Origin: Ardenticatenales bacterium
Lineage (GTDB): Bacteria; Chloroflexota; Anaerolineae; Promineifilales; UBA4811
Assembly (NCBI GenBank): GCA_013139935.1
Contig: WSZX01000394.1
Location: forward strand, 1 to 5,780
Length of the DNA stretch: 5,780 nucleotides
Direction of reading: 5' to 3'
The notes under the pieces were generated by a model that saw nothing but the letters and a program-made list of their open reading frames with translations, had not been told where the DNA came from and ran no database searches. How positions within the stretch are numbered: position 1 is the stretch's first letter; the number at the start of each line of letters is the position of its first letter. Below, piece by piece: positions 1 to 5,447 of this stretch. The position numbers and the translations under genes were made by a program.

Positions 1-279
1 GGCTACCGGCCGGTTCCGATCCCACTTGCCGTGGGCTGCCGTCAGGATGAACAGCGGAACCAGGCTGATGGCCCAACCATACGTGGCGGTCTGGCGCAGC
101 CACCCACTCTCCGGCATGCTTTCCAGAACTATGGCGACGATACTCACGAGGGCCGAGACGGCGAGGAAGCCGGTCAACGACAGCCTCATTGTGTTGCGTT
201 TTCCCTGATGGCGCAACAAGAGCGCAATCAGCAGCCCTTGTCCGGCCGCCGCCATCAGTCGAGCAAATGGAATGACCAT
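1..279 (-). CDS. Small multi-pass membrane protein, N-terminal part (runs off the left edge)
   Basis: Reading the minus strand from the ATG at 279-277 gives 93 codons without a stop up to base 1, so the gene continues beyond the window. The visible protein begins MVIPFARLMAAAGQG and has three hydrophobic stretches, at about residues 3-22, 35-53 and 67-81. They are separated by short polar or basic loops (HQGKRN around 24-29, SMPESGW around 54-60), which is the pattern of an integral inner-membrane protein. The basic loop after the first segment suggests cytoplasmic placement by the positive-inside rule. I recognise no family motif and assign no function. A purine-rich GGACGG just before the ATG may serve as a weak ribosome binding site. 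The frame stays open upstream of this ATG, so an earlier start cannot be excluded. The gene is divergent from the M19 peptidase gene. The reading frame is well supported by the hydrophobic pattern; the identity is unknown. Confidence 0.7.
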   Translation of the reverse strand, partial: MVIPFARLMAAAGQGLLIALLLRHQGKRNTMRLSLTGFLAVSALVSIVAIVLESMPESGWLRQTATYGWAISLVPLFILTAAHGKWDRNRPVA

Positions 280-313
280 AACCGTCCGCTGCGAGCAGTC
301 TCCCGATTGGGTT

Positions 314-341
314 AGTATGGGGCGGGCTCCTTCCCCGGCAA
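314..341 (-). promoter_or_regulatory. Candidate promoter for the left membrane-protein gene
   Basis: On the minus strand a TTGCCG (-35-like, 341-336, 4 of 6 matches) and a CATACT (-10-like, 319-314, 4 of 6) are separated by 16 bases. They would start transcription about 25-30 bases before the ATG at 279. Both hexamers are imperfect, so this is only a plausible candidate. Confidence 0.22.
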
Positions 342-513
342 TGGCATCATCGCAGAGAAAGCGACCGCGCCGGCACCGACCTGGTTCGTCGTCCTGCCAA
401 CCATGCAGCGAGTAGGCCAGCGCCTTCTCTGCCCGGCCTGGGAGTCAGTGCCAACTGGGAGCGATTGTAGCATGGAAGCTGACGAAACGCAATGTGGATA
501 GCCGCAGTCCGAA

Positions 514-533
514 CCCGAGTTCCGGCACTCGGG
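514..533. repeat. Short perfect inverted repeat (7-bp arms, 6-nt loop)
   Basis: CCCGAGT at 514-520 pairs perfectly with ACTCGGG at 527-533 around the loop TCCGGC. It lies in the gene-free stretch, about 140 bases before the peptidase start. No T-run follows on either strand, so it does not look like a classical intrinsic terminator. It may be an operator, an RNA hairpin or chance in GC-rich DNA. Confidence 0.35.
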
Positions 534-633
534 CAAGAGCGCCGATTCGAAGCTCCGGGATGAGCGAGAGTGTGGAAGAACAAGCGAGGCGCCGTCGCCG
601 CAGTCCCATTCTCAGCACCCTCATGAGATACCT

Positions 634-661
634 TTCCCATGGGACCGTCAAGTGGTATAGT
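634..661 (+). promoter_or_regulatory. Candidate promoter for the M19 peptidase gene
   Basis: TATAGT at 656-661 matches the -10 consensus at 5 of 6 positions. TTCCCA at 634-639 is a weak -35 (4 of 6) at 16 bases spacing. Transcription would begin near 667-669, only about 7 bases before the ATG at 675, giving an almost leaderless mRNA. The -35 region overlaps a perfect 10-bp palindrome, TCCCATGGGA (635-644), which could be an operator. A start codon at 639 would lie upstream of this promoter, so the promoter favours the start at 675. Confidence 0.35.
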
Positions 662-674
662 TGGGCACTGGCGA

Positions 675-1769
675 ATGAAAAACGTAAACGACTCTCCTGT
701 GTCTCTCGTGGTGGATGGCCACCAGGATATTGCCTGGAACTGGCTTGAACTGGGACGCCACCCGGCCGAGAGCGCACTGGCCGGCCGGGAAGGCGAGAAC
801 GGAACCAATATCCCCGCGAATACGGGCCGCCGCACCGTTGGATTGCCGGAATGTCTGGCCGGGCGGGTGGGTGTGATCTTTGCCACCCTGTTTGTGGCGC
901 CCCGCCGTGCCGGCCGCGGCTCTTGGCGCCGGCAAACCTACACGACGGCGGAGACAGCCCACGCTTTGGCGACCGAGCAACTGGACCACTATAAGCGGTT
1001 GGCTGACGATGAGCCGCACGTGCGCCTGATCACCACAGCGCAAGAATTGGAGCAGGTGGTTGCCAGTTGGTCGAACAGCGATGACTTGGAGCGCCTGGTG
1101 GGACTGGTGGTGTCCATGGAGGGGGCAGATCCGGTTCGAGAACCGGCCGAGGTGCACCAGTGGCACGCGGAGGGGCTACGCATCATCGGGCCGGCCTGGG
1201 CCGCCACTCGCTACGCGGGGAGTGCGAGCGAGCGCGGGCCGCTGACCCAACTGGGACGAGAACTGCTGGCAGAAATGGCCCAGGTCAACATGGCCCTTGA
1301 CCTCAGCCACATGGCCCAGGCCGCTTGCATCGAGGCGGTCGAAAGCTATGCAGGCCCGGTCATCGCAAGCCACAGCAACCCGCGTATATTCCATCCCACC
1401 GATCGCGGACTGTCGGACGACATGATCGGCCGGCTGGTGGCCCGGGACGGCGTGGTAGGCATTGTCCCCTATAACAGATTCCTCCAGCGAGGCTGGAAGA
1501 CCGGCGACCCGAAGGAACTGGTCTCCATCCAGATCGTGGTTGACGCCATTGACCATGTGGCGCAGATTGCCGGCAGCAGCGCCAACGTGGGAATAGGATC
1601 CGACTTTGATGGGGGTTTTGGCGCCGAGTCGATCCCGGCCGAAATGGATACTATCGCCGACCTGCTTCTGATTGCAGAGGCTTTGGACGGCCGTGGTTAT
1701 GCCCAGGAGGATATTGAGCGAATCATGAGCGGCAATTGGCTGCGGATACTGAGCCGCACTTTGCCGTGA
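675..1769 (+). CDS. Membrane dipeptidase-like metallopeptidase, family M19
   Basis: The 364-residue protein has the zinc-ligand signatures of peptidase family M19 (renal dipeptidase, amidohydrolase-like TIM barrel) in order: DGHQD (H16, D18), MEGAD (bridging glutamate E149), DLSHM (H212), ASHSNPR (H233) and GIGSDFDG (D310). It ends with the family's C-terminal GNWLRIL. All expected metal and catalytic residues are present, so it is probably active. Family members hydrolyse dipeptides, often with a D-amino acid at the C-terminal side; the substrate here is unknown. The segment GLRIIGPAWAATRY replaces the mammalian LTH-containing loop, as in many bacterial homologues. There is no signal peptide or membrane segment, so a cytoplasmic enzyme is inferred despite the family name. 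I chose the ATG at 675 rather than 639 because it places DGHQD near residue 15, as is usual, and because a -10 hexamer lies between the two. No clear ribosome binding site is visible. The RNase H-like/SWIM gene follows after 11 bases, probably in the same operon. Confidence 0.92.
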   Translation: MKNVNDSPVSLVVDGHQDIAWNWLELGRHPAESALAGREGENGTNIPANTGRRTVGLPECLAGRVGVIFATLFVAPRRAGRGSWRRQTYTTAETAHALATEQLDHYKRLADDEPHVRLITTAQELEQVVASWSNSDDLERLVGLVVSMEGADPVREPAEVHQWHAEGLRIIGPAWAATRYAGSASERGPLTQLGRELLAEMAQVNMALDLSHMAQAACIEAVESYAGPVIASHSNPRIFHPTDRGLSDDMIGRLVARDGVVGIVPYNRFLQRGWKTGDPKELVSIQIVVDAIDHVAQIAGSSANVGIGSDFDGGFGAESIPAEMDTIADLLLIAEALDGRGYAQEDIERIMSGNWLRILSRTLP

Positions 1770-1780
1770 TGGTGTAACCC

Positions 1781-2488
1781 ATGCCGTACACCAGGTTTCC
1801 TCCCTCTATTCCGCCTCGCGGAGGGCGGCGGAACTGGGTCGAGGAATTGACTCTCCCTACCCGGCTGGAGCTGTATGCACATGGGCTGGTAGAGCGAAAG
1901 ATCGCTACCTACGGTTTCGTGGTCTGGGACGTGGGGGAGAACCGGCTGCTGCAGGAGCATGGGGCGATCGCTGCTAAAGGGCCAGAGGCCACACCGCTGG
2001 CGGCCGGCTACACTGCTCTTATCGAAGGTCTTGGCTGGCTGGTTCGTCACGGGCACCGCCGGCGCCGGATCGTGGCCTATTCAGACAATGTCCTGGTCTG
2101 TGATCAGTTGAGCGGCGGCCGGCCGGTGCACGACGGAGCGCAATGGCAGTTGGTGAGGGAGGGGCATAGGATCGTCCGGCTCTTTTCTCAACTCTCACTG
2201 AAATCGATCTCCGAGCAGGTCAATGACCACGCTATTGGGCTGGCGGCCGGCGCTTATGTGGCTGCACAGGAGGAACAACGGCTCCAGCGGGTGCCGGCCG
2301 TGCTACGCGAATTGCGGCGAGCCAGGCCGGATATCTATCTAGTGGGCGACCGCTATCAAGTGGACCTGGCGGCCGGCACGTGTACCTGCCCTGATTTTCG
2401 GACGATGCACTCGGAGCAATACCCCATCCGCTGCAAACACCTGCTTGCCGCGCTGCAGCAACGCTCATCGCCAGCGCCCGATTCCTGA
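1781..2488 (+). CDS. Degenerate RNase H-like domain fused to a C-terminal SWIM zinc finger
   Basis: The 235-residue protein has two recognisable parts. Residues about 28-160 resemble an RNase HI fold: a first strand LELYAHG, then YGFVVWD, a helix AAGYTALIEGLGWL, a strand and turn IVAYSDNVLVCDQLSG, and a late VNDHAIGLAAGAY. In active enzymes these positions carry D, E, D and D. Here they read H34, G76, D102 and I152, so only the YSDN aspartate remains and nuclease activity is unlikely. Residues about 185-225 form a SWIM finger of the CxC...CxH type (C201, C203, C218, H220) in the typical setting of a short beta-hairpin before CTCPDF and a helix after CKH. SWIM fingers bind DNA or protein partners. 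An inactive RNase H-like nucleic-acid-binding module plus SWIM suggests a binding or adaptor role, which is inference. The first 22 residues are proline- and arginine-rich and may not be translated, since a TTG at 1847 is a possible later start. The gene follows the M19 gene by 11 bases. Confidence 0.8.
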   Translation: MPYTRFPPSIPPRGGRRNWVEELTLPTRLELYAHGLVERKIATYGFVVWDVGENRLLQEHGAIAAKGPEATPLAAGYTALIEGLGWLVRHGHRRRRIVAYSDNVLVCDQLSGGRPVHDGAQWQLVREGHRIVRLFSQLSLKSISEQVNDHAIGLAAGAYVAAQEEQRLQRVPAVLRELRRARPDIYLVGDRYQVDLAAGTCTCPDFRTMHSEQYPIRCKHLLAALQQRSSPAPDS

Positions 2489-2505
2489 GGGCATATCGAG
2501 TTGGC

Positions 2506-2530
2506 AGCCCCGACCGGCACGCCGGTGGCT
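2506..2530. terminator. GC-rich hairpin between convergent genes, possible bidirectional terminator
   Basis: In the 95-base gap between the convergent SWIM and aminotransferase genes, ACCGGC (2513-2518) and GCCGGT (2521-2526) are perfect inverted repeats. Outer arms AGCC (2506-2509) and GGCT (2527-2530) pair across a 3-nt bulge. The position suits termination of both genes. There is no T-run on either strand and the inner loop is very tight, so intrinsic termination is uncertain. Confidence 0.28.
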
Positions 2531-2583
2531 TGCGGGCTCATGAAGCGGTGATGCTCGGCGCGGCCGGGTAGCAGAGCGGCCCG

Positions 2584-3750
2584 CTATCCGGTGGCCTGCG
2601 GCAGCACGCGCTCGAGCGCCTGGAGCAAGGCATCAATGTCCTCTTGCGTGTTATAGCCCTGGACAGAGATGCGGATGAACTGGTGTTCATTCCACGATAA
2701 GCACGGGACCTCTATCCGATATTCGTCGTAGAGACGCGCCTTAAAGCCGGGTAGATCGGCGATAGCGGGCAGAGGTGCGGTCACCATCTGCTGGTAGAAT
2801 CCGGCGTCCGGAGGGTAGAGTGATGGGAGACCGGTCAACTCGTGGATTCGAAGCAGCGCCTGGCGGGCGAGTTCGCGGCAGCCGGCTCTCACCGACCCCC
2901 AGTCGTGTTCAGCCTGAAACTGGATGGCGGCCGGCACAGAGAGCGCGGCGGCCGGGTCTCTGGTGCCCGACCACTCGAGGCGGTCAACGTAGCGAGAACC
3001 AGAGGTGAATAATCCATCGTCCTTCCACCCCCAACTGACGACGAGTGACTCGATCAGGCTCTGTCTGTCGCGGCGAGTATACAGAAACCCTGCACCCTTG
3101 GGGGCCATGAGCCATTTGTGGCAGTTGCCGGCATAGAAATCGGCTCCAACTGCCTCCATATCGAGGGGTATCTGACCTGGGGCATGGGCACCGTCGACGC
3201 AGGTCAGAATCCCGGCCTGCCGGGCGCGGCGGCAGATCGTCTCTACCGGCAGGCGGAGCGCCGTCGGAGAGGTGATGTGGCTCAAGAAGATGGCCCTGGT
3301 GCGGGGCGTGACTCCCTGCCAGAACTGGTCTGCGATCTCCTCGGCCGACCGCACTGGCAGGGGGATCGGCTGGTGAAGGTAGGACGCGCCCGCCTTGCCA
3401 CACACACACTCCCAGGCATTGTTGCAGGCGCCATACTCGTGGTCTGAGGTCAGGACCTCGTCACCCGGCCCGAGGGCCAACGATCGAGCGACGATGTTGA
3501 CGCCAACGGTGGCATTGGGCACATAGACGAGGTCATCCGCATCGGCGTGGAGATACCCCCCCAGTGCCTGCCGCGCGACCCGGAAGCGGTCTGTCAGTTC
3601 GCGGATCAGGAACTTGACCGGCTGGCGCTCCAGCCGGCGCTGCCACGCCTGATAGACCTCGAACACCGGCAGCGGTGTAGCGCCAAAAGAGCCGTGGTTG
3701 AGAAAAACCACGTCGGGATCCAGAAGAAAGAGCTCTCTGATAGTGGTCAT
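2584..3750 (-). CDS. PLP-dependent class V aminotransferase, isopenicillin N epimerase-like
   Basis: The 388-residue protein is a fold-type I PLP enzyme of the class V aminotransferase/cysteine desulfurase superfamily, closest in style to isopenicillin N epimerase (CefD)-like proteins. The N-terminal FLNHGSFGATP (residues 16-26) is the characteristic substrate-end motif of that group. NATVGVN (79-85) is the phosphate-side loop. VDGAHAPGQ holds D186, which contacts the PLP ring nitrogen. AGNCHKW holds K212, the Schiff-base lysine. SGTRD (261-265) and FIRIS with R360 (substrate carboxylate) follow. All key residues are present and the length fits the family. True penicillin biosynthesis is not implied: such proteins are widespread and act as epimerases, desulfurases or transaminases on unknown substrates. 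I chose the ATG at 3750 over a GTG at 3795 because it puts the NHG motif at the usual distance and the extra 15 residues are basic and not family-like. The ribosome binding site is weak. The gene diverges from dnaN and converges on the SWIM gene. Confidence 0.9.
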   Translation of the reverse strand: MTTIRELFLLDPDVVFLNHGSFGATPLPVFEVYQAWQRRLERQPVKFLIRELTDRFRVARQALGGYLHADADDLVYVPNATVGVNIVARSLALGPGDEVLTSDHEYGACNNAWECVCGKAGASYLHQPIPLPVRSAEEIADQFWQGVTPRTRAIFLSHITSPTALRLPVETICRRARQAGILTCVDGAHAPGQIPLDMEAVGADFYAGNCHKWLMAPKGAGFLYTRRDRQSLIESLVVSWGWKDDGLFTSGSRYVDRLEWSGTRDPAAALSVPAAIQFQAEHDWGSVRAGCRELARQALLRIHELTGLPSLYPPDAGFYQQMVTAPLPAIADLPGFKARLYDEYRIEVPCLSWNEHQFIRISVQGYNTQEDIDALLQALERVLPQATG

Positions 3751-3806
3751 GATCCGTATCTTTCGCCGACCAGGTATTGTGCCCACAGCGGACACTGCCT
3801 ACCCTG

Positions 3807-3833
3807 GAATTCGGCCGGGTTCACGCCGAATTC
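3807..3833. promoter_or_regulatory. Perfect 9-bp inverted repeat, operator-like, upstream of the aminotransferase gene
   Basis: GAATTCGGC at 3807-3815 and GCCGAATTC at 3825-3833 are perfect reverse complements separated by nine bases. The site ends 57 bases before the aminotransferase ATG at 3750. On the minus strand a -10-like TAGAAT (3835-3830, 5 of 6) overlaps its promoter-distal arm, so a bound protein there could block transcription; no convincing -35 accompanies it. In RNA the same sequence would form a 9-bp hairpin in the leader. The symmetry is certain; the regulatory role is inferred. Confidence 0.5.
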
Positions 3834-3869
3834 TAATCCAAGTTGCCTCCAGACGCCATCAACTTCCCC

Positions 3870-3922
3870 TCCGACAACCGAAACTCGAAACACCGTCCGG
3901 TCTGTTTCTCGCCACTGTCGGA
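3870..3922. repeat. Nested inverted repeats upstream of the dnaN promoter
   Basis: An outer pair TCCGACA (3870-3876) and TGTCGGA (3916-3922) encloses an inner imperfect dyad. In the inner dyad GAAAC (3887-3891) pairs with GTTTC (3904-3908), and ACCG (3892-3895) with CGGT (3898-3901), with a two-base bulge. A CGAAAC hexamer also occurs twice, at 3879-3884 and 3886-3891. The cluster ends nine bases before the -35 box at 3931, a usual place for activator or repressor sites. No sequence matching a DnaA box is seen here. Function is unknown and short dyads can arise by chance. Confidence 0.3.
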
Positions 3923-3930
3923 AATCCGAT

Positions 3931-3958
3931 TTGAACTTTTCCGGTATTGGCGTATAAT
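3931..3958 (+). promoter_or_regulatory. dnaN promoter, sigma70-type
   Basis: TTGAAC at 3931-3936 (4 of 6 to TTGACA) and a consensus TATAAT at 3953-3958 are separated by 16 bases. Transcription would start near 3965, giving a leader of about 42 bases before the dnaN ATG at 4007. The surrounding DNA is AT-richer than the genes. This is one of the two clearest promoters in the window. Confidence 0.75.
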
Positions 3959-3994
3959 TGCATTACTGTTCAACAGCACAACAAATCCGCAAGT

Positions 3995-4000
3995 GGGAGA
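3995..4000 (+). promoter_or_regulatory. Ribosome binding site that fixes the dnaN start
   Basis: GGGAGA lies six bases before the ATG at 4007. This spacing and the MKLTCLQENL start support 4007 over an in-frame TTG at 3947, which lies upstream of the promoter -10 box and so cannot be on the transcript. Confidence 0.65.
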
Positions 4001-4006
4001 GCGCCG

Positions 4007-5137
4007 ATGAAGTTGACCTGCCTGCAAGAAAACCTGTCGAGAGGGCTGAACATCGTTGGCAAGGCAGTGAGCACCAGGAGCACATTGCCGGTACTGGGTA
4101 ATGTACTCCTGGCCACTGACCAGTCCCGCCTGAAACTGGCGGCCACCAACCTGGAGCTTGGAATTAACTGCTGGATAGGCGCTCGCATTGAGGAAAAGGG
4201 GGCGATCACGTTACCAGCCCGTACGCTGGTGGACATGGTCAACGCCTTTACCGCAGAAAAGGTCAGCATGGAGCTCAACGTCCGGTCCAAGTCCTTGCGA
4301 TTGACCTGCGGCCGGAGTGAGGCGAACATCAAGGGCATTGACGCGGAAGAGTTTCCCCTCATCCCCGAGTCAGAGCCGGATGGCGTCGAGATCCCTTCCG
4401 GGGCCTTTGGGGAGATGATTACCAAGACCGCCTTTGCCGCGGCCACCGACGAAAGCCGGCCGATTCTCACCGGCGTGCTAGTCAAGTTCGACGGTGAGCG
4501 GGTCACGATGGCAGCGGCTGATGGCTTTCGCCTTTCAGTGGCCTATTCCAGGCTCGGCTCGCCGGTTGACGAGCCGTTCACGCTGATCATACCGGCGAAC
4601 TCGCTCAAGGAGCTTAACCGGATCTGTGGCGACCAGGAGCAACCCATCAGGCTGACGCTTCCGGCCGGCCGGGGGCAGGTGATCTTTGCCATAAAGGACG
4701 TAGACCTGGTCTCCCAGTTGATCGATGGCGCTTTTCCTGACTATGATCAGATCATCCCGACCTCTCACGCCACGCGGACGGTGGTCGCCACGTCGGAGAT
4801 GCTCGCGGCGTGCAAGGCGGCCGACATCATCGCTCGCGAGGCAGCCCACACCGCCCGCATACGAATCCTGCCTGACGACGAGTTGACCCCCGGACACATG
4901 GTGGTGGCAGCCATGTCGGCCGAGACGGGCGACAATGAGACCGAGATCGACGCCCTGGTGGATGGAGACCCGGTCGAGGTCGCCTTTAACGTCCGGTACC
5001 TGAACGAGGTATTGAGCGTGATTGAAACGCCCCAGGTTGCGGTTGAGACGGTCAGCGAATCAAATCCCGGCGTGATCCGGCCGGTGGGAGACGACGATTT
5101 TGTGCACGTGATCATGCCGATGCACCTCGGTCGGTGA
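4007..5137 (+). CDS. dnaN: DNA polymerase III subunit beta (sliding clamp)
   Basis: The 376-residue protein is a full-length bacterial beta clamp (E. coli has 366), a dimeric ring that encircles DNA and tethers polymerase III and other repair and replication proteins. Three clamp domains fit residues about 1-120, 121-250 and 251-376. Signatures visible are STLPVLGNVLL (25-35), GIDAEEFPLIP (110-120), ESRPILTGV (149-157), ADGFRLS (171-177), FPDYDQIIP (243-251) and the C-terminal VIMPMHL (368-374), which forms part of the peptide-binding pocket. The usual MPMRL is MPMHL here and is followed by two extra residues, and the usual DGHRL is DGFRL; both are mild variations. The gene has its own promoter and ribosome binding site. 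It stands alone with respect to dnaA and recF: a divergent aminotransferase gene lies upstream and a tRNA operon begins just after the stop codon. No terminator separates it from the tRNAs, so some read-through is possible. Confidence 0.97.
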   Translation: MKLTCLQENLSRGLNIVGKAVSTRSTLPVLGNVLLATDQSRLKLAATNLELGINCWIGARIEEKGAITLPARTLVDMVNAFTAEKVSMELNVRSKSLRLTCGRSEANIKGIDAEEFPLIPESEPDGVEIPSGAFGEMITKTAFAAATDESRPILTGVLVKFDGERVTMAAADGFRLSVAYSRLGSPVDEPFTLIIPANSLKELNRICGDQEQPIRLTLPAGRGQVIFAIKDVDLVSQLIDGAFPDYDQIIPTSHATRTVVATSEMLAACKAADIIAREAAHTARIRILPDDELTPGHMVVAAMSAETGDNETEIDALVDGDPVEVAFNVRYLNEVLSVIETPQVAVETVSESNPGVIRPVGDDDFVHVIMPMHLGR

Positions 5138-5140
5138 AGC

Positions 5141-5169
5141 TTGACGCGCTGCTGCTCGCCGGTTATACT
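5141..5169 (+). promoter_or_regulatory. Promoter of the tRNA operon, sigma70-type
   Basis: TTGACG at 5141-5146 (5 of 6) and TATACT at 5164-5169 (5 of 6) are separated by the optimal 17 bases. The -35 box begins three bases after the dnaN stop codon. Transcription should start near 5176, just before the first tRNA base at 5179, leaving almost no 5' leader. The strength fits a stable-RNA promoter. Confidence 0.8.
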
Positions 5170-5178
5170 TTTTCTGTG

Positions 5179-5253
5179 CGGGGCGTAGCTCAGATCGGAT
5201 AGAGTGCGCGGTTTGGGTCCGCGAGGTCGCCGGTTCAAGTCCGGCCGCCCCGA
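5179..5253 (+). tRNA. tRNA-Pro (anticodon TGG)
   Basis: A 75-base cloverleaf is complete. The acceptor stem CGGGGCG pairs with CGCCCCG (5246-5252) and the discriminator base is A at 5253. The D arm is GCTC/GAGT with one G-U pair and the conserved GG in the loop. The anticodon stem CGCGG/CCGCG holds the loop TTTGGGT with anticodon TGG at 5214-5216. The T arm GCCGG-TTCAAGT-CCGGC is standard. The C1 start is typical of tRNA-Pro. CCA is not encoded. It is the first gene of a three-tRNA cluster; the next begins after three bases. Confidence 0.97.
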
Positions 5254-5256
5254 CTT

Positions 5257-5327
5257 GCGGGTGTAGCTCAATGGTGGAGCCCCAGCCTTCCAAGCTGGTC
5301 GTGAGGGTTCGATTCCCTTCACCCGCT
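5257..5327 (+). tRNA. tRNA-Gly (anticodon TCC)
   Basis: A 71-base cloverleaf has the acceptor stem GCGGGTG/CACCCGC and discriminator T at 5327, which is usual for bacterial tRNA-Gly. The D arm is GCTC/GAGC with a 7-base loop. The anticodon stem CCAGC/GCTGG holds the loop CTTCCAA with anticodon TCC at 5289-5291. The variable loop has four bases and the T arm is GAGGG-TTCGATT-CCCTT with one G-U pair. CCA is not encoded. It reads GGA and, by wobble, other glycine codons. Confidence 0.97.
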
Positions 5328-5344
5328 CCTTGACAATCGAATAT

Positions 5345-5417
5345 GGGCCCATAGCTCAATGGTTAGAGCAACCGGCTCATAACCGGTCGGTTCCAGGTTC
5401 GAATCCTGGTGGGCCCA
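5345..5417 (+). tRNA. tRNA with CAT anticodon: probably tRNA-Ile2 (lysidine type), otherwise elongator tRNA-Met
   Basis: A 73-base cloverleaf has the acceptor stem GGGCCCA/TGGGCCC and discriminator A at 5417. The D arm is GCTC/GAGC with an 8-base loop, and the anticodon stem ACCGG/CCGGT holds the loop CTCATAA with anticodon CAT at 5378-5380. The T arm is CCAGG-TTCGAAT-CCTGG. It is not an initiator: the acceptor end is fully paired and the anticodon stem lacks the three G-C pairs of initiators. C4-G69 and C5-G68 in the acceptor stem and the 8-base D loop resemble E. coli tRNA-Ile2, whose CAU is changed to LAU by TilS. E. coli elongator tRNA-Met has U4-A69 and A5-U68 and a longer D loop. The Ile2 assignment is inference. 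The gene is followed by CCT, so a full CCA is not encoded. Confidence 0.95.
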
Positions 5418-5447
5418 CCTAATAGGGTCCATTCCGAACCACACACC

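Larger units (their letters stand above)
280..674. other. Intergenic stretch of about 395 bases between divergent genes
   Basis: I see no convincing gene in this stretch. The open frames crossing it on both strands lack family-like sequence and conflict with each other and with the real genes on either side. It should hold the two divergent promoters, with weak candidates at 314-341 on the minus strand and 634-661 on the plus strand. It also contains a perfect 7-bp hairpin at 514-533. I find no tRNA-like fold, CRISPR repeat or transposon end. A small RNA or an undetected short gene cannot be excluded. Confidence 0.5.

Noticed and set aside
493..501. TGTGGATAG, one mismatch from a DnaA box
   Set aside because: It is a single isolated site with no neighbouring boxes or AT-rich region, far from dnaN and with no dnaA gene in view, so chance is the simplest explanation.
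639..674. Extended N-terminus of the M19 protein starting at the ATG at 639
   Set aside because: The 12 extra residues are not family-like, the -10-like box lies inside them, and no ribosome binding site precedes 639.
347..886. 179-codon minus-strand open frame
   Set aside because: It is arginine-, serine- and proline-rich without domain features and overlaps the start of the M19 gene and the intergenic stretch; it is an artefact of high GC.
2984..3447. Open frames on both strands inside the aminotransferase gene
   Set aside because: They are shadows of the well-supported aminotransferase frame and have no family-like sequence.
3751..3795. Extended N-terminus of the aminotransferase from a GTG at 3795
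   Set aside because: The added 15 residues are basic and not family-like, and the ATG at 3750 gives the usual distance to the NHGSFG motif.
3947..4006. Extended N-terminus of DnaN from a TTG at 3947
   Set aside because: The TTG lies upstream of the -10 box at 3953-3958, and the GGGAGA ribosome binding site supports the ATG at 4007.
5330..5335. Perfect TTGACA -35 hexamer between tRNA-Gly and the CAT tRNA
   Set aside because: No -10 hexamer occurs at a suitable distance; the expected position falls inside the tRNA without a TATAAT-like sequence.
5060..5359. Minus-strand frames across the dnaN end and tRNA genes with sequence such as EGNRTLTTSLEG
   Set aside because: These are translations of the reverse strand of tRNA genes, a known source of spurious predicted proteins.
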